Shown here piece after piece: positions 61,661 to 64,000 of a stretch of DNA of 64,000 nucleotides (positions are counted from its first letter, which is position 1; each line of letters starts with the position of its first letter). The notes below the pieces were generated by a model that was not told the origin of the DNA, made no database searches, and saw nothing but the letters and a program-made list of their open reading frames with translations. The stretch lies in NCBI RefSeq assembly GCF_009870125.1, contig NC_046679.1:12896001-12960000 (forward strand). The letters are read 5' to 3'. The stretch comes from Drosophila pseudoobscura. Lineage: Eukaryota > Arthropoda > Insecta > Diptera > Drosophilidae. A program made the position numbers and the translations under genes.

Positions 61661-62994
61661 CTGCAAATGCAAAGAGTATTAGCACAGAGTCACCAAATCA
61701 TTGCCTCATGGACAGTGTCAGATGTGTAATGGACTGCCCAGAAGCCAAGAGCCATGAGAGCCATACGAGCCATGAGGCTTTGGCTGTTTGATTAATGCCC
61801 TTGCCTTGGCTAAATGGCCGCAATCTTGACACTCGAAACAGAGCTCCGAATTTATTAGCCAGCATTACGTTTCTGTGTGTGCTGCGACACTATGGCCCCG
61901 CACCGCCCCCTCTATTGGCTGTAAATAAAAAAATACGTATACGCCCCAGTGTGCACATAAATATTGGCATTATTCATGTGGTGCCGGGGCTGCTGTAGTA
62001 CTGTGTACTACAAATGTGCACCGCATTGGGCACCACATCAGAGAGTGAGTCAAAATTATAATTGCTTCAAGGAATTTACGTATTTTTAGCCATAAACTCG
62101 ACTATTTGTTGGCCCAAACACATCCACCAAGCAGCCACCAGCCACCAGCGCGATAGCGATATCGATAGCGTCGAGTGGCCAAACAGAAAACCTTTAAGAT
62201 TTGTGTATGTACTCGGTATTCAACAGTTGCATTCTGGCATTCTTTCCTCCTGGCATTTGGCGATTTTCCTTTTCGCACAAACCAAGTGCAAACGAAGGTC
62301 AACTCCCGCCCACATCCACAGCACCCAGCACCACCCACTCTAATTCCTCCACTGGACAGGGTCAACTTTAACCTTTCTGTATTCAGTTTTCTGTTTTCTG
62401 CTTGGTGGGTTGCTTGGTTGCTTGGCAGCTGCTTTTCTTCCGTTCGAATGCCTTTGCATTGGTCTCCATTTTCGCTGGCGCCATGCGTGGGTCGCACCGC
62501 ACAGTCACCTGTTTATGGCTTTGACCGACCTGTTTTTATGGCTACAAACAAATGAAATGCGGCTGTACAGTGGACACCAGCCTTTCATCGGGCTTATCCG
62601 TTCACGTGCAGCCGCCAGATTTTCCGAATATTCCCAGATGATTACGTGATGGTGAATGGTGAATGGCGAATGGCTTTCAGCGACGCCTATCGACCACCTG
62701 TCCCGTCCCTCACCCCACTCGGCAACAAGTCCGGCTACTCACGTGCTCGGCCACGGAGCGAACAGCACAATAAATCTATAAAATTTCTTACTGGCCGACC
62801 ATCGTAAATAAAAGCACGCCTCGGACTAAGGAATTAGAGGCGTATTAGATTTGGGGCGATTCTGGTGTTTATGGAGCCGCCACCTCTGGCCGCCTATCTT
62901 ATCGCAATCTGCATCGACGGGACGTGCAAATGCCAGACCGCTCTCTGGGCAGACTGCCCCTGTCCGAAGCCTACGCGGGCCAGTCTACAGCAAG
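61661..62994. promoter_or_regulatory. Calx intron and upstream region of the alkaline phosphatase gene
   Basis: No coding exon recognised. A DRE-type palindrome (TATCGATA at 62160) lies about 830 bases before the phosphatase ATG. The sequence becomes GC-richer from 62850, where the 5' UTR of the phosphatase gene probably lies. Confidence 0.4.
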
Positions 62995-64000
62995 ATGTTC
63001 CTCCGAGCAAACGCCGTTCTGATCGCCGTCGGGCTTCTGTTCCTGCTGGCCAGCCCCAGTCCTAGTGGGGCAGCGCCGGAGTGCCTGCGCGGCCCGGAGC
63101 AGTGCCGGGAGCGTAGTATGCATCCGGATCTGCCGGAGCCGAAGCGAGCCATTCGCAAGGTGGACGGCGAGGAGACCAACGCCTTCTGGCGGGAGCAGGG
63201 TGTGGAGTTCATCAGGAAGCAGCTGGCCACAGAGCCGAACAAGCGTCAGGCCAAGAACGTGATCCTCTTCATTGGCGATGGCATGGGTGTGACCACAACC
63301 TCTGCGGCCCGCAACCTAATCGGGGGCGAGGAGAAGTCCCTCTCCTTCGAGAACTTCCCCTACACGGGCCTCTCGAAAACCTACTCCGTGGACAAGATTG
63401 TCCCCGACTCGGCGTGCACGGCCACCGCTTATCTGTGTGGGGTCAAGGGCCAGGAGGGCACCATTGGCGTCAACGGAGTCGTGCCCCGCACCGACTGCAC
63501 GTCCATGCTGGACGAGAGCACGCACGTCGACTCGATCGCCAAGTGGGCCATGGATGCGGGCAAGTGGGCGGGTCTGGTGACCACCACCCGCGTGACCCAT
63601 GCCTCTCCCTCCGGCGTCTACGCCCACATTGCCGAGCGGGACTGGGAGAACGACGCGGAGGTGATCTCCGACTGCGGCGCCGACTCGGGTATCCAGGACA
63701 TCGCCTACCAGCTGGCGCGCGGCGAGGTGGGTAGCAAGTTGAAGGTGATCCTTGGCGGCGGACGCAAGAACTTCGTGGACTCCACTCTGTCGGAGGAGGG
63801 AAAGCGCACCGATGGCCTCGACCTGATCGAGGAGTTCAAGGCGGCCAATGCCCAGAACGTCTTCGTGGACACCGTGGACGACTTGATGGCCGTGAACGTG
63901 ACCACCACCCAGCGCCTGCTGGGACTCTTCAACTACGATCACATTCAGTACCGCATGGAGACGGCGGAGGACAGCCCCCAGCCCTCGCTGGAGCAGATGA
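62995..64000 (+). CDS. Secreted or GPI-anchored alkaline phosphatase (partial, runs off the window)
   Basis: Zn/Mg-dependent phosphomonoesterase of the animal alkaline phosphatase family; 335 codons are present and the frame is still open at the edge. The signal peptide is clear (VLIAVGLLFLLASPSPSGAA). Then comes FWREQGVEFIRKQLA, the metal-binding Asp in NVILFIGDGMGVTT, the phosphorylated serine in VPDSACTATAYLCGVKG (fits the family signature), the magnesium His/Ser in TTTRVTHASPSGVYAHIAER, and VILGGGRKNFVDS. Lumenal/extracellular. The remaining zinc ligands and any GPI tail are beyond the window. It is probably one of the fly Alp paralogues located near Calx, but I cannot name which. It lies on the strand opposite to Calx and apparently within that gene. 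Confidence 0.92.
   Translation, partial: MFLRANAVLIAVGLLFLLASPSPSGAAPECLRGPEQCRERSMHPDLPEPKRAIRKVDGEETNAFWREQGVEFIRKQLATEPNKRQAKNVILFIGDGMGVTTTSAARNLIGGEEKSLSFENFPYTGLSKTYSVDKIVPDSACTATAYLCGVKGQEGTIGVNGVVPRTDCTSMLDESTHVDSIAKWAMDAGKWAGLVTTTRVTHASPSGVYAHIAERDWENDAEVISDCGADSGIQDIAYQLARGEVGSKLKVILGGGRKNFVDSTLSEEGKRTDGLDLIEEFKAANAQNVFVDTVDDLMAVNVTTTQRLLGLFNYDHIQYRMETAEDSPQPSLEQM

Noticed and set aside
63316..63942. 208-codon open frame on the minus strand
   Set aside because: An exact antisense shadow of the alkaline phosphatase exon, caused by its GC-rich third positions.
1..64000. CRISPR arrays, integrons, IS elements, rRNA or tRNA genes
   Set aside because: No regularly spaced direct repeats, no transposase or integrase frames, and no cloverleaf with a T-loop GTTCGA box in proper spacing was found. 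The genome is an insect's, so bacterial systems are not expected.

Overview
The window is eukaryotic and almost certainly Drosophila. Short GT-AG introns (about 57-75 bp) separate GC-rich exons, the long introns are AT-rich and full of CA/TG and CAG/CAA microsatellites, and every recognisable protein is closest to a fly family: wide awake, Gclm, wolframin, Nup133, cardinal and Calx. Protein divergence and gene order suggest a Sophophora species that is not melanogaster, perhaps of the obscura group; that is a weak inference. There is no prokaryotic or viral content.

Layout. 1-9.8 kb: no gene seen, probably upstream or intronic sequence of the first gene. 9.8-37.6 kb (+): wake, the ANKFN1/Nmf9 homologue, an ankyrin/FN3/RA protein of clock-output neurons. 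I could assemble exons with consistent reading phase and three alternative amino termini: a five-exon Gly/Ser/Gln-rich module at 9.8-21.6 kb, a micro-exon at 24.0 kb and a 220-residue exon at 30.9 kb. 41.6-42.5 kb (-): Gclm, the glutathione synthesis modifier subunit. 43.1-43.5 kb (+): a small uncharacterised ORF. 43.5-46.3 kb (-): wfs1 (wolframin), four exons, one intron apparently GC-AG. 47.9-48.8 kb (+): a broken relic of the 3' part of Nup133 that still keeps an intron. 49.2-51.9 kb (+): cd (cardinal), the ommochrome haem peroxidase. 52.3-52.9 kb (-): a two-exon, 140-residue single-pass membrane protein resembling the start of CD98 heavy chain. 56.1-61.7 kb (-): the last seven coding exons of Calx, the Na+/Ca2+ exchanger. 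63.0 kb to the end (+): the first 335 codons of a secreted alkaline phosphatase, apparently inside a Calx intron.

The genes are an ordinary mixed neighbourhood rather than one pathway. Two (wfs1, Calx) concern ER or plasma-membrane calcium, cd works in eye pigment and Gclm in redox balance. The main points of interest are the multi-promoter architecture of wake with a phase-switching tandem donor, the Nup133 relic beside cd, the repeated motif-6-like promoter cassettes around Gclm/wfs1/Nup133, and the small CD98hc-like gene.
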